Shown here: positions 40,226 to 48,687 of the stretch, piece after piece | Position numbering within the stretch: the stretch's first letter is position 1 | How the letters are laid out: each line of letters opens with the position of its first letter | Assembly: GCF_000758665.1 (NCBI RefSeq) | Contig: NZ_CP009285.1 | Location: 7,936,001 to 8,000,000 of the forward strand | Direction: 5' to 3' | DNA: 64,000 nt | From: Paenibacillus borealis | GTDB taxonomy: Bacteria > Bacillota > Bacilli > Paenibacillales > Paenibacillaceae | The notes under the pieces: model-generated | The model's database searches: none | What the model was told of the DNA's origin: nothing | Seen by the model: only the letters and a program-made list of their open reading frames with translations | Translations under genes and position numbers: made by a program

Positions 40226-40873
40226 ATGCATTCTATTGGCCCTAACCCAAACGAGGTCCATCCCAATCCCCATATCAGGCAGATCCGTTTCATCAAAAAT
40301 ACAATCACACGCCCCAACATTATTGCGGGAGATTTCTCCTACTATGATGATCCTGACGAATCGGTATCCTTCGAGAGCCGGGTTACCCATCATTATGAGT
40401 TCATCGGGGACAAGCTGATCATCGGCAAATTCTGCGCCATCGCCTGCGGCACCGAATTCATTATGAATGGGGCCAACCACCGGATGGGCTCAGTGACCAC
40501 CTACCCCTTCAATATTATGGGCGGCGGCTGGGAGCAGGCGACGCCTGAGCTGGCGGATCTGCCCTACAAAGGCGATACCGTCATCGGAAGCGATGTCTGG
40601 ATCGGCCAGAATGCTACGATCATGCCGGGCGTGACGATTGGCGACGGGGCGATCATCGCCGCTAATGCTACTGTCACCAAGGATGTTCCCGCGTACCATA
40701 TCGCCGGGGGCAATCCGGCCCGGATTCTGCGGCAGCGCTTCAGCGATGAACTGATCCGGCGGCTGCTGGAGCTGAAGTGGTGGGACTGGAGCCCGGAGAA
40801 GATCACGGCGAATCTTGAGGTGCTATGCAGCAGTGATCCGGAGCGGATCAGAAGTCTTGAGGGGGAGGTCTGA
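40226..40873 (+). CDS. Vat/CatB-type xenobiotic O-acetyltransferase
   Basis: 215 residues, left-handed beta-helix hexapeptide fold. IRFIKNTITRPNIIAGDFSY, FIGDKLIIGKFCAIACGTEF, IMNGANHRM (catalytic His), TYPFN, DVWIGQNATIMPGVTIGDGA and IAGGNPARILRQRFSDELI align end to end with Vat streptogramin A acetyltransferases. AGGAAAGGTGTGATCCT precedes the ATG at 40226. It would acetylate streptogramin A, chloramphenicol or a related alcohol with acetyl-CoA. With no mobile element around it, it looks like a chromosomal homologue. Confidence 0.88.
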   Translation: MHSIGPNPNEVHPNPHIRQIRFIKNTITRPNIIAGDFSYYDDPDESVSFESRVTHHYEFIGDKLIIGKFCAIACGTEFIMNGANHRMGSVTTYPFNIMGGGWEQATPELADLPYKGDTVIGSDVWIGQNATIMPGVTIGDGAIIAANATVTKDVPAYHIAGGNPARILRQRFSDELIRRLLELKWWDWSPEKITANLEVLCSSDPERIRSLEGEV

Positions 40874-40934
40874 AGGGCGTGAAGCTCCCGGATTCCCGGC
40901 ACTGGTAACTCATGAAATAGAATCGTAAGCCACC

Positions 40935-40980
40935 AAGGGGTGTCTCAACAGCCGGATAACGGGTGTTTGAGACACCCCTT
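40935..40980 (+). terminator. Terminator of the Vat-like gene
   Basis: AAGGGGTGTCTCAA pairs perfectly (14 bp) with TTGAGACACCCCTT, followed by ATTGTTT. Confidence 0.85.
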
Positions 40981-41083
40981 ATTGTTTAGCAGGACCTAGG
41001 TATTCTCAAGATGTTGAAAATTTGGCATCTTGATAAATTTTCTGGCATTCTCTGGAGCGGGAACGGTGAATACAGTGAGTGTG

Positions 41084-41100
41084 AGCGCTTGGTAAGCGCT
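41084..41100 (+). promoter_or_regulatory. AGCGCTT-GGT-AAGCGCT operator (LacI/CcpA type)
   Basis: A perfect 7-3-7 palindrome 115 bp upstream of the secreted beta-helix gene. The flanks TGTGAGCG and GGTAAGCGCTTTAA resemble overlapping cre half-sites. It fits sugar-responsive control by a LacI-family protein or CcpA. Nothing else is visible in 40981-41215. Confidence 0.5.
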
Positions 41101-41215
41101 TTAATAAAAATTAGGAGGAACAGATAAATATGATTGTGTGAAGGTGATGAACTGTAATGCGCATGGCTAATTACCAATAAATCAGGTGCTCAACCCGAGG
41201 AGGAATTCACTTTTT

Positions 41216-43684
41216 ATGCTGAAAAAAGTTGTCTCTGCCGTCTCCGTCCTTGCGATTGCATTAAGTATTTCTGCGGTTAACCCTGCCGTCACCGAAGCAG
41301 CCCCGATAAGTGAGGCGAATTCAACCATTTTTGGACCAAATGTGTACGTATTTGACCCCACGATGGCCGCCGCGGATATCCAGAATATCACCTCATCCGT
41401 GTTCAGCTCTCTGGAATCGAGTGAATTCAGCAGCGACAGAAAGGCGTTTCTGTTCAAGCCGGGGTCGTATAACTTAAATTTCAACGTAGGCTTCTATACT
41501 CAAGTGTCCGGTCTCGGCCAAAATCCAAACGATGTTAACATTAACGGCGGACTCAATATTAATGCGGATTGGGATAACGGGAATGCGACAAGAAATTTCT
41601 GGCGGAGTATCGAGAACCTGTCCATCACGCCTTCCGGGGGCACCACCCAAATCGCCGTTTCTCAGGCAGCCCCGCTCCGCAGACTGCATATCAAAGGCAA
41701 TCTGGATTTGTTCGATTTTGATGCAAACTGGAATGCGGGCTGGGCCAGCGGAGGATTTCTTGCCGATTCCATCGTGGATAACACCGTTGTTCCCGCTTCA
41801 CAGCAGCAGTGGTTCTCACGGAACAGCCAGTGGGGAAGCTGGGCGAACGGCGTGTGGAACATGGTATTTGTGGGAGTCACCACTCCTCCGGCCGGTCAGT
41901 TTCCAGATCCGCCTTATACTGTAGTAGACAGAACTCCCGTCATACGCGAGAAGCCGTATCTGTATATTAACGGTGCAGGGCAATATCAGGTATTTGTGCC
42001 TTCACTGCAAAGCAATACGCAGGGTGTCAGCTGGGCAAACGGCCAAACCCCGGGACAGCCGATTTCCATCGATCAATTCTATATTGCCCGGCCGGAAACT
42101 TCGAGCGCAGCGGATATAAATACCGCTCTTAGTCAAGGCAAGCACCTGCTGTTCACGCCAGGAATCTACCATTTAAGCGATACGATCAGGATAACGAATG
42201 CCAATACCGTCGTACTTGGTATCGGTATCCCCACATTAGTACCGGACAACGGAAAAACGGCAATCTCAGTCAATGACGTGGATGGAGTGAAAATAGCAGG
42301 CCTTACGATTGATGCCGGACCGGTTAATTCTCCTTCTCTGCTCGAAGTTGGAGCAGGCGCAAGTACCTTGAGTCATGCAGGTAATCCGACATCGCTTCAT
42401 GATATCACCCTTAGAACCGGTGGAGCATCGGCAGGCAGAAATGATACCGGTCTTAAGATCAACAGTAATGACGTCATCGCAGATCAGCTCTGGATCTGGC
42501 GCGCAGATCACGGGGCAGGTGCAGGCTGGACATCTAACGTCTCCAAGAACGGTCTTATTGTAAACGGTAACAATGTGACCATCTATGGTTTATTTAATGA
42601 ACACCATAATGAATACCAGACTTTATGGAACGGCAACGGCGGCCGTGTGTATTTCTATCAATCGGAAATCCCTTATGATGTTCCGAATCAAGCAGCCTGG
42701 ATGAGCAAGAATGGCAGCGTAAATGGCTATGCCTCTTATAAAGTGGCGGACAATGTAACCAGCCATGAGGCATGGGGGCTCGGTGTATATTCCTATTTCA
42801 GGGATGCAGCCGTCAAGCTCGAAAGTGCGATCGAGGTTCCCAACGTTCCCGGTGTGAAGATTCATCATGCTACAACCATATGGCTGTCGGGTACGGCTGG
42901 CAGCGAAATCACTCATATCATCAATAACACGGGCGGTAGAGTCTACGCCAATTCTCCGGCCACAGCGATGAGGCAGACCCTCCCGGAATTTGCTGGGACC
43001 GGAACTGCCGATACCCAGGCGCCAAGCACGCCGGCGAATTTGACGGCGGCAGCGGCCTCCAGCAGCAGCATTAACCTGAACTGGACTGCAGCAACCGATA
43101 ATGTCGGCGTCATAGGCTATGAGATTTACCGCGGGGGCGCGCTTGCGGGAACTACAGCAACGACTTCGTATAGTGACACTGGATTGACAGCCGCAACAGC
43201 CTACAGCTATACGGTAAAAGCGAAGGATGCGGCCGGCAATCTGTCTGCCGCGAGTAATACGGCTACGGCCACAACGCAGGCAGGAGCAGCAGCGGCGCTG
43301 GACCGCTCAGGCTGGACAGCAACTTCTTCGCCTACCAGCGGAGATGTGCCGGCCAACCTGCTGGATGGAAGCATGTCTACGCGCTGGAGCACCGGAACGG
43401 CGATGGTGCCGGGGCAGTCATTCACCGTGGATATGAAAGCGGTGAAGAGCTTTAAGAAGATTGTGATGGATTCTACAGGCAGTGACGGGGACTATCCACG
43501 CGGATACGAGGTGTACGTCTCGAATGATGGAAGCAATTGGGGAAGCGCAGTAGTGACCGGCAGCGGCAGTGGTCCGGTCGTAACGGCAACGTTTGCGGTT
43601 CAGAGCGCGAGATATATCAAAGTGGTTCAGACGGGTAATGCAACAAGCTGGTGGTCTATACGGGAAGTGAATTTGTATAACTAG
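41216..43684 (+). CDS. Secreted beta-helix protein with FN3 and F5/8C (CBM32) domains
   Basis: 822 residues. Signal peptide 1-28 (KKVVSAVSVLAIALSISAV...TEA). Residues about 35-595 form a right-handed beta-helix of the group often annotated coagulation factor 5/8 or adenylyl cyclase: FKPGSYNLNFNVGFYTQVSG, SQWGSWANGVWNMVFVGV, HLLFTPGIYHLSDTIRITNA, WNGNGGRVYFYQSEIPYD. Then FN3 (about 600-690, APSTPANLTAAA...) and a C-terminal F5/8C carbohydrate-binding domain (STRWSTGTAMVPGQSFTVDM, ARYIKVVQTG). AGGAGG lies 12 bp before the ATG. Probably degrades or binds a polysaccharide; the activity is not established. Confidence 0.82.
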   Translation: MLKKVVSAVSVLAIALSISAVNPAVTEAAPISEANSTIFGPNVYVFDPTMAAADIQNITSSVFSSLESSEFSSDRKAFLFKPGSYNLNFNVGFYTQVSGLGQNPNDVNINGGLNINADWDNGNATRNFWRSIENLSITPSGGTTQIAVSQAAPLRRLHIKGNLDLFDFDANWNAGWASGGFLADSIVDNTVVPASQQQWFSRNSQWGSWANGVWNMVFVGVTTPPAGQFPDPPYTVVDRTPVIREKPYLYINGAGQYQVFVPSLQSNTQGVSWANGQTPGQPISIDQFYIARPETSSAADINTALSQGKHLLFTPGIYHLSDTIRITNANTVVLGIGIPTLVPDNGKTAISVNDVDGVKIAGLTIDAGPVNSPSLLEVGAGASTLSHAGNPTSLHDITLRTGGASAGRNDTGLKINSNDVIADQLWIWRADHGAGAGWTSNVSKNGLIVNGNNVTIYGLFNEHHNEYQTLWNGNGGRVYFYQSEIPYDVPNQAAWMSKNGSVNGYASYKVADNVTSHEAWGLGVYSYFRDAAVKLESAIEVPNVPGVKIHHATTIWLSGTAGSEITHIINNTGGRVYANSPATAMRQTLPEFAGTGTADTQAPSTPANLTAAAASSSSINLNWTAATDNVGVIGYEIYRGGALAGTTATTSYSDTGLTAATAYSYTVKAKDAAGNLSAASNTATATTQAGAAAALDRSGWTATSSPTSGDVPANLLDGSMSTRWSTGTAMVPGQSFTVDMKAVKSFKKIVMDSTGSDGDYPRGYEVYVSNDGSNWGSAVVTGSGSGPVVTATFAVQSARYIKVVQTGNATSWWSIREVNLYN

Positions 43685-43778
43685 CTAAGAGGAGCGTTCC
43701 TACGTTTTAATTAAAAAGGCCATCCCGGAGTCATCGCGAAAGTGATGATGGACGGGGTGAGCCGCTGAACACAGAAAC

Positions 43779-43815
43779 GGCTGTCCGGGACCGATTGCTC
43801 GCGTCCTGGACAGCC
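43779..43815 (-). terminator. Terminator of the nucleotidyltransferase gene
   Basis: GGCTGTCCGGGAC pairs with GTCCTGGACAGCC (one mismatch); reverse-strand tail GTTTCTG. It lies 20 bp after the stop at 43835. Confidence 0.75.
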
Positions 43816-43834
43816 ATTTCTTCTGCTATTTAGT

Positions 43835-44593
43835 TCAGTGTGATGCCTTATCCTCGCCAGCGCCCAGTCTAACCCGCATCTCCGCATACGCCTCCGGGGT
43901 GCCGACATCATCGATCGTCCCCTCCGTATAATAGGCCCGCATCTCCTGGCGGGAATGCAGCCACTCCGGGAAATAACTCGGTGCATCCGGGTTGCCTCCC
44001 TCGGCAAGATAGCGGGAAATCAGCGGCAGCGTAGACCGCTTATAAATATAGAGGGCAAACACGCCGATGTTCGAACGCGGCTCCTGCGGCTTCTCTTCCA
44101 GCGACAGAACCCGCATCTCTGCGTCCAGCTCCGCAACGCCAACACTGCGAAGCTCTGCGGGATCGTCCACCGTACGGACCAGAATGCAGTCCCTGTCCAT
44201 TTTATAAAAATAGTTCAAATACCCTTCAAGGCCGAATCCGAGCACATTGTCCCCTGCCAGAACCAGCAGATCATCCTGCAGCTGTTCCCGCTCCAGCACA
44301 TATTGGATATCGCCAATCGCCCCTAAACGTCCCTCCGGAGAGGATGTACCATCGTTCAGAATACGGATCGGCTTCTCCCCCTGATACTGCTGATGCCACT
44401 GCCCAAAAGCATGAAAGAAACGGTCATTCGTCACAATCAGAATCTCCGTGATGTCCTCCAGCACCTCCAGGCGGTCAATCAGCAGATCCAGAATCGTTCG
44501 GCTTCCTTGAACCGGCAGCAGCGGCTTCGGTGTGTCTTTGGTTAACGGATACAGGCGGGTCGCATACCCCGCAGCCAAGATTAATGCTATCAT
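43835..44593 (-). CDS. Sugar-1-phosphate nucleotidyltransferase (RmlA/GCD1-like)
   Basis: 252 residues. N-terminal nucleotide loop ALILAAGYATRLYPLTKDTPKPLLPV (GxGxRLxPxTxxxPKPLxPV; second Gly replaced by Ala-Thr as in many homologues). VLAGDNVLGFGLEGYLNYF is the metal-binding LxGDN strand. VGVAELD, EEKPQEPRSNIG and the TEGTIDDVGTPEAY end complete the fold. It makes an NDP-sugar from NTP and sugar-1-phosphate. AGAGGAGCGAACAGGG precedes the ATG. The sugar is unknown and no glycosyltransferase is adjacent. Confidence 0.88.
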   Translation of the reverse strand: MIALILAAGYATRLYPLTKDTPKPLLPVQGSRTILDLLIDRLEVLEDITEILIVTNDRFFHAFGQWHQQYQGEKPIRILNDGTSSPEGRLGAIGDIQYVLEREQLQDDLLVLAGDNVLGFGLEGYLNYFYKMDRDCILVRTVDDPAELRSVGVAELDAEMRVLSLEEKPQEPRSNIGVFALYIYKRSTLPLISRYLAEGGNPDAPSYFPEWLHSRQEMRAYYTEGTIDDVGTPEAYAEMRVRLGAGEDKASH

Positions 44594-44631
44594 CCCTGTT
44601 CGCTCCTCTGCCCGGTGAATAGGTTCCTCTA

Positions 44632-45306
44632 CTATGGTCTGGACGCTGCAAACAAGGATTGGGCCAATAAAACCATTGTTTGCTTGTATACGCTATGGGC
44701 TGCTTCGACATCACCAAGGAACCCGCCCATATACAGGTGGATTACGCCGTGCAGGGATGACCATATGCTGCCGACAAGGGTCCCCGTCTCTATCTGGTTC
44801 GAAATCTGTCCCTGCTGCTGGGCAGTGCTGATTAGAATCAACAAACGACTTATGGCTGTCATCGTTCCCTGCATACTCTCCGCATCCGGCTTGAACTCGG
44901 CAAAAGCTCCACCAAACATCAGCTTATAATAGCTGGTATTGTCCTGCCCGAACTGCCAGAAGGCTTCGCCCAAGTCCAGCAAATGCTGCAAAAGATCAGA
45001 GGACGGCGGCACTTCTTCAAAACGCCGGGCGAGCAGTTTGCAGCCCTCCAGATACAATTGCTGGGCCAGACCTTCTTTATTGACAAACAAGCTGTAGATG
45101 ATCTTGGTTGAACAGCCCATCTTTTGCGATACTCTGCGCACAGTAACAGCCTCTGGACCTTCTTCCTGCAGAATGGCTGCGGCCGCATCAACCACAAGCT
45201 TGCGGAGATTTTCCGTATTTTGCAGACGGGCTTCCTGATATGTTTTTAATGCCCGCCCCGTGGATGGTGCGGACTTGTCTTCGTTACTGATAAGGATCAC
45301 CTTCAT
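44632..45306 (-). CDS. TetR-family regulator
   Basis: 224 residues. HTH LRKLVVDAAAAILQEEGPEA, VTVRRVSQKMGCSTKIIYSL; C-terminal domain of the WHG type with YYKLMFGGAFAEF and GVIHLYMGGFLG. The ATG (45304-45306) has no ribosome site before it, whereas AAGGTGAT lies directly after it and is well placed for ATC (codon 7), like the LytTR gene at 8356. Divergent from an SDR gene, with two matching operator-like elements between them. Probable repressor of that SDR. Confidence 0.87.
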   Translation of the reverse strand: MKVILISNEDKSAPSTGRALKTYQEARLQNTENLRKLVVDAAAAILQEEGPEAVTVRRVSQKMGCSTKIIYSLFVNKEGLAQQLYLEGCKLLARRFEEVPPSSDLLQHLLDLGEAFWQFGQDNTSYYKLMFGGAFAEFKPDAESMQGTMTAISRLLILISTAQQQGQISNQIETGTLVGSIWSSLHGVIHLYMGGFLGDVEAAHSVYKQTMVLLAQSLFAASRP

Positions 45307-45412
45307 TCGGTTATCATGTTATTAACCAGCAACAAGGTTACTGGGCTTCTAACAGGAATTCTAATCATTTGCAGAAAGGTTGTCAATTGATCCATTAGGC
45401 TGAAAAAAAGAT

Positions 45413-45442
45413 TTGACACATATGTATCCAAAGGGATACTAT
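45413..45442 (+). promoter_or_regulatory. SigA-type promoter of the SDR gene
   Basis: TTGACA (45413-45418), 18-bp spacer, TACTAT (45437-45442). It drives the SDR at 45563 with a leader of about 115 nt containing both operator-like elements. Confidence 0.75.
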
Positions 45443-45452
45443 GATTCATATC

Positions 45453-45467
45453 GGAAACACTGTTACC
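45453..45467 (+). promoter_or_regulatory. TetR operator candidate 1 (GGAAACACTGTTACC)
   Basis: Immediately downstream of the -10 box. Its sequence matches the reverse complement of the element at 45514 except for one base and a one-base gap. Confidence 0.5.
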
Positions 45468-45513
45468 GGAATGACACATGCCTTGATGGCATTTGTGATT
45501 TTTTTGGATGATT

Positions 45514-45527
45514 GGTAACATTGTTCC
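45514..45527 (-). promoter_or_regulatory. TetR operator candidate 2 (GGAACAATGTTACC on the reverse strand)
   Basis: Inverted relative to the copy at 45453 and 60 bp away. Two inverted copies in a divergent regulator/target gap suggest cooperative repression. Confidence 0.5.
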
Positions 45528-45562
45528 CAAACAAAAACATTGTATTGAAAGGAGCAAAACTC

Positions 45563-46348
45563 ATGAATATTAAAGGGAAATGGTCGCTAATCACTGGCGC
45601 CTCTTCGGGAATCGGCGAGCAATTCGCCAGACAATTGGCAAAGGAAGGCAGTCATTTGGTGCTGGTAGCCAGGTCTCAAGGCAGACTCGATACGCTCGCA
45701 GCCGAATTGACGCAAGGCTATGGAATTCAGTGCCAGGTTATTCCCCAGGACCTATCCGCCCCGGGTGCTGCCGGAGAGCTGTATCAGAAGTGCCGGCAGC
45801 TGGGCCTGAACATTGATCTGCTGGTTAACAATGCGGGTTTTGCCACTCACGGTCTGTTTGAGCAAGTCTCTGGTGAGCGCCAGCATGAAGAAATCATGCT
45901 CAATGTCGCCGCTGTAGTGGATATGACTCATTTATTCCTTCCGGGGATGCTTAACCGGCGGGCTGGCGCAGTTATCAATGTTTCCTCTACCGCAGGCTTT
46001 CAGCCGCTCCCTTATATGGCCGTCTACGGGGCGACCAAAGCATTTGTCTTATCCTTTACCGATGCCCTTTGGTGGGAGAATCGGGACCGGGGCGTTCAAT
46101 TCTTCACCCTGTGCCCGGGCTCGACGGAGACGAATTTCTTCAATGTCGTTGGTACCGAGGATGCCTCTGTCGGCGCGAAGGATTCGCCGGAACGTGTAGT
46201 GGCAATTACACTGCGCGCTATGAAAAAAGGGAAACAGTACGTTGTTCCCGGATTCCGGAATTATCTGGGTGCGCAAATCTCCCGTTTCATGACCCGCAGA
46301 CAAGGCCTGCGGCTGGTTGGGAACATGCTTCGCCCCCATAAACAATAA
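45563..46348 (+). CDS. Short-chain dehydrogenase/reductase (SDR)
   Basis: 261 residues, classical SDR. LITGASSGIGEQFARQLA (TGxxxGxG cofactor loop), LLVNNAGFATHG (NNAG), INVSSTAG (Ser), YGATKAFVLSF (YxxxK), LCPGSTET. It is related to the DltE/YqjQ-type group. The ATG at 45563 follows AAAGGAGCAAAACTC. NADPH preference is likely from the Arg-containing beta2 end (VARSQGR). The substrate is unknown; its control by a divergent TetR suggests induction by a toxic carbonyl or similar compound. Confidence 0.88.
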   Translation: MNIKGKWSLITGASSGIGEQFARQLAKEGSHLVLVARSQGRLDTLAAELTQGYGIQCQVIPQDLSAPGAAGELYQKCRQLGLNIDLLVNNAGFATHGLFEQVSGERQHEEIMLNVAAVVDMTHLFLPGMLNRRAGAVINVSSTAGFQPLPYMAVYGATKAFVLSFTDALWWENRDRGVQFFTLCPGSTETNFFNVVGTEDASVGAKDSPERVVAITLRAMKKGKQYVVPGFRNYLGAQISRFMTRRQGLRLVGNMLRPHKQ

Positions 46349-46458
46349 GGGTGTTTTATACTGTCCGCTGCCACCTGCAGGCATCCCAAACAGCCGCCCA
46401 CTCCGGCAGGAGGGGCAGCTATTGGGATTGGAGGCATCTTCTCTTTTACCACCGAACG

Positions 46459-46830
46459 CTACATGCGCGAATGATAAGCGATACCGTCGATCTGGACCTT
46501 GAGTCCATCCGGGCCGCCAACATGCGCGAACTCGGTGGAGATGGTTTTGCGTGCCGGATATTTGCCTTGGAATCTGCGCTTGAACACTTCTTCCATAACC
46601 GGAATATCCCATACATCCCGCAGCAGAATATCCACCTTCACCACATCCGCCAGCGTAAGCCCCGCCTGTCCCAGACGGTTGCTCATATCATTCAGTGCAC
46701 CTTCCACCTGCTCTTCCACCGTTCCGCCCACATTGCCCACACAGAAGCTGAGGAAAATAAAATCCCCGGCTTCCACAAAACCCGAGTACGCGTATTCCGT
46801 GTTCACATCATGTCTGATGATTTCGCCCAT
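46459..46830 (-). CDS. RidA-family (YjgF/Rid) protein
   Basis: 123 residues, chorismate-mutase-like fold. FIFLSFCVGNVGGTVEEQVE, ALNDMSNRLGQAGLTLADVV, KVDILLRDVWDIP, FQGKYPARKTIST and an IDGIAY end match the Rid family. The catalytic Arg of RidA (in the NARxTV/PARxxV motif) is present as PARKTI. It may deaminate reactive enamines or imines, or belong to a Rid subgroup of unknown substrate. The gap to the SDR gene (46349-46458) holds nothing recognised. Confidence 0.87.
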   Translation of the reverse strand: MGEIIRHDVNTEYAYSGFVEAGDFIFLSFCVGNVGGTVEEQVEGALNDMSNRLGQAGLTLADVVKVDILLRDVWDIPVMEEVFKRRFQGKYPARKTISTEFAHVGGPDGLKVQIDGIAYHSRM

Positions 46831-46971
46831 CCTTGTCCAAGTCTCCTTACCGGTTGAGATAAGATCAGTATAACGGGGGAAACCGGACAGCTGTGTGTCG
46901 TGGTTTAGTAGGATAATTATGGTAATATTAGAATGAACGAAAAAAGATTGTTCCTGAAATGGAGGAGAACC

Positions 46972-47175
46972 ATGAAGCGATTTCTTAGATCCAAATCTTT
47001 TCTGATCACATCAATTCTGTTCAGCCTACTGTTCATTGTGAATCTGACTGCAACTCCTGACAGCACCGCTACAGATACTGTATGGAGTATCTTTAAGTCA
47101 ATATTAGCAGGGTTAATAAGCGGATTTTTGATTGGCGGGCTGATCTTTCTTGTGCAGAAGAAGAGAACGGTCTGA
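46972..47175 (+). CDS. Small two-helix membrane protein
   Basis: 67 residues: KRFLRSKSFLITSILFSLLF (first helix), a short polar turn with TATPDSTATDT, then SIFKSILAGLISGFLIGGLIFLV (second helix) and a basic tail QKKRTV. AAATGGAGGAGAACC precedes the ATG. I do not recognise a named family; both ends basic suggests termini inside the cell. Function unknown. Confidence 0.7.
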   Translation: MKRFLRSKSFLITSILFSLLFIVNLTATPDSTATDTVWSIFKSILAGLISGFLIGGLIFLVQKKRTV

Positions 47176-47177
47176 AT

Positions 47178-47312
47178 CTAGACATACGCATACGGTAGCT
47201 TAAGAAGCTCCACAACAACCTGTCCCAGACACTCTGCCAGTACCTCATGATACGTCCGGTCCTCTTCTACACAACAGTCAATTTCCTTAAGAAAAAAACT
47301 ACCAACTGCATT
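47178..47312 (-). pseudogene. Orphan C-terminal fragment of unknown gene
   Basis: The reverse frame ending in TAG at 47178-47180 reads FFLKEIDCCVEEDRTYHEVL, then AECLGQVVVELLKLPYAYV. It is protein-like and ends cleanly, but it has no start codon. The only nearby ATG (47318 region) is in another frame, separated by a run of seven T on the reverse strand, so a frameshift there is possible. The rest of 47313-47566 is AT-rich and shows no gene. Confidence 0.4.
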
Positions 47313-47566
47313 TCAACGCAAGGACAATTACAACCTACTGCAGAAGTCAGTGTCCTATAGCAACAAAAAAAACCATCAAGCATAAGTGGGGCTGGTTAAA
47401 TGGATAACCTGTGGATAAGTTGTTTATAAAGTGTCTTAAATTCAAAAATTTTCATTATAGAGTATTGCCTTGAGGCATTTTTGGGTATATATTTAATGTA
47501 TCAGAAGCCCTGTCTTCTCCGAACGCTTAAGTTCCACTTAGGCCAATTATGTAGGAGAGATGGGGT

Positions 47567-48394
47567 TTATTTTTTATATTCAGGAGCAATTCTGTGTTCA
47601 TTAGGAATAAATAACCAATGTCTATATGGATGGTTCCACCTGTCTTCAATATTCTTGTATCCAGTTGAAATACCAATATTAAAATTAGGGTATATCTGAC
47701 GTATTCTATTGTTTATATGTTTGTATACTTTCTCTTTCGCGACGGTTCTTTTCCCCCTCCTTTTTTCCCCTTCTGGAATAACTTTATGGAAGTCATTCAA
47801 TCTAAAGTACATAGAACCAAGAACCACATCCATATACTGCATTAAAACATGATTATGTGACTTGACTTCTGTGATATCCTCTTTTTTTATTTTTATTTTT
47901 GCCTCTGTAAACTCCTTCATCAATTGGATTTTTTCAATATAGTCTTTGAATTCAGAAGCATCTTTCGGAGAGACAGGCAGTTCGTCAAAGTAAATACGTA
48001 GTGACAATTCCTCTAAACTAGTCGGATTAGAATACCTTAATCCAAATGCATGCTTGAAAAATTGGTAGTATAACATTTGATATTCTTTGGCCCTCTGCTC
48101 AACTGAAAGATTTATTGCCTCAAAATAGTTCTGTGTAAACATTATTCTAATTTTAACAAAGTCGTCTTTTATAAGATCGAATAATGTATCCATTAAAGCA
48201 ATGTACTTTTCTAAATACTGCAATGTGACCTTTTGCCACTTAACTTCTCCATTAAAGCCCAATTCACGTTTCCTTGTTTCTAAGATTTCAGTCACCCATT
48301 GGTAATCTTGAGATCGAACTAAGGCGCCTCCATAAAAATTTCCAAATCTAGGTCCTTCATCATTTGATTCATCCATATAGATAATATATTGCAC
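47567..48394 (-). CDS. DUF3800 protein (RNase H-like fold), AT-rich gene
   Basis: 275 residues beginning QYIIYMDESNDEGPRFGNFY (the DES motif on strand 1), GGALV, then a helical middle, LRIYFDELPVS, and EVKSHNHVLMQYMDVVLGSM (conserved late acidic/His segment). This fits DUF3800, a predicted metal-dependent RNase H-like family often found on mobile DNA and in defence islands. TAGGAGGAATCTAAG precedes a GTG start. The codon use is strikingly AT-rich against all its neighbours, and broken genes lie on both sides, so recent acquisition is likely. Confidence 0.82.
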   Translation of the reverse strand: MQYIIYMDESNDEGPRFGNFYGGALVRSQDYQWVTEILETRKRELGFNGEVKWQKVTLQYLEKYIALMDTLFDLIKDDFVKIRIMFTQNYFEAINLSVEQRAKEYQMLYYQFFKHAFGLRYSNPTSLEELSLRIYFDELPVSPKDASEFKDYIEKIQLMKEFTEAKIKIKKEDITEVKSHNHVLMQYMDVVLGSMYFRLNDFHKVIPEGEKRRGKRTVAKEKVYKHINNRIRQIYPNFNIGISTGYKNIEDRWNHPYRHWLFIPNEHRIAPEYKK

Positions 48395-48480
48395 CTTAGA
48401 TTCCTCCTACTGACTATATGCTCAACATTATACTATATTTTGGAATGTATGTTATAAACAATAAAGCCTTTCAGCCGAAT

Positions 48481-48612
48481 CTAGTAGGCAATTATTACCG
48501 CATAGTCAACACCGTCCTTGTACTTCATAAGCCTCTCAGGCTTCTGTCCTAATTCCCTCCATTGAAATCTTAATCCCGCATGCGTCCATTGATCAGAAGC
48601 ATACACCAGTGT
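48481..48612 (-). pseudogene. Orphan C-terminal fragment of unknown gene
   Basis: The reverse frame from just after a TAA to TAG at 48481-48483 reads TLVYASDQWTHAGLRFQWRE, then LGQKPERLMKYKDGVDYAVI and IAY. Its composition matches the normal GC level of the genome, not the AT-rich gene next door. No start codon or ribosome site. I do not recognise the parent family. It appears to be the 3' stump of a gene cut when the DUF3800 segment arrived or by a nearby deletion. Confidence 0.45.
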
Positions 48613-48642
48613 TTAATGCAGTTTATCCTCTCCCCCCAGTTC

Positions 48643-48687
48643 AGTTACCTCTGAACGAACCTGACCGCATTCAGAGGTAACTTTTTT
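48643..48687 (+). terminator. Orphan forward-strand terminator
   Basis: AGTTACCTCTGAA pairs perfectly with TTCAGAGGTAACT and is followed by six T, GCA, six T. The U tract is on the forward side, but no forward gene lies upstream within 1.4 kb. On the reverse strand, where the glucanase gene ends at 48698, there is no U tract. Confidence 0.65.

Noticed and set aside
46349..46458. Short reverse frames between the SDR and RidA genes as a small gene
   Set aside because: No ribosome site, and no similarity I recognise; the frames overlap the SDR 3' end.
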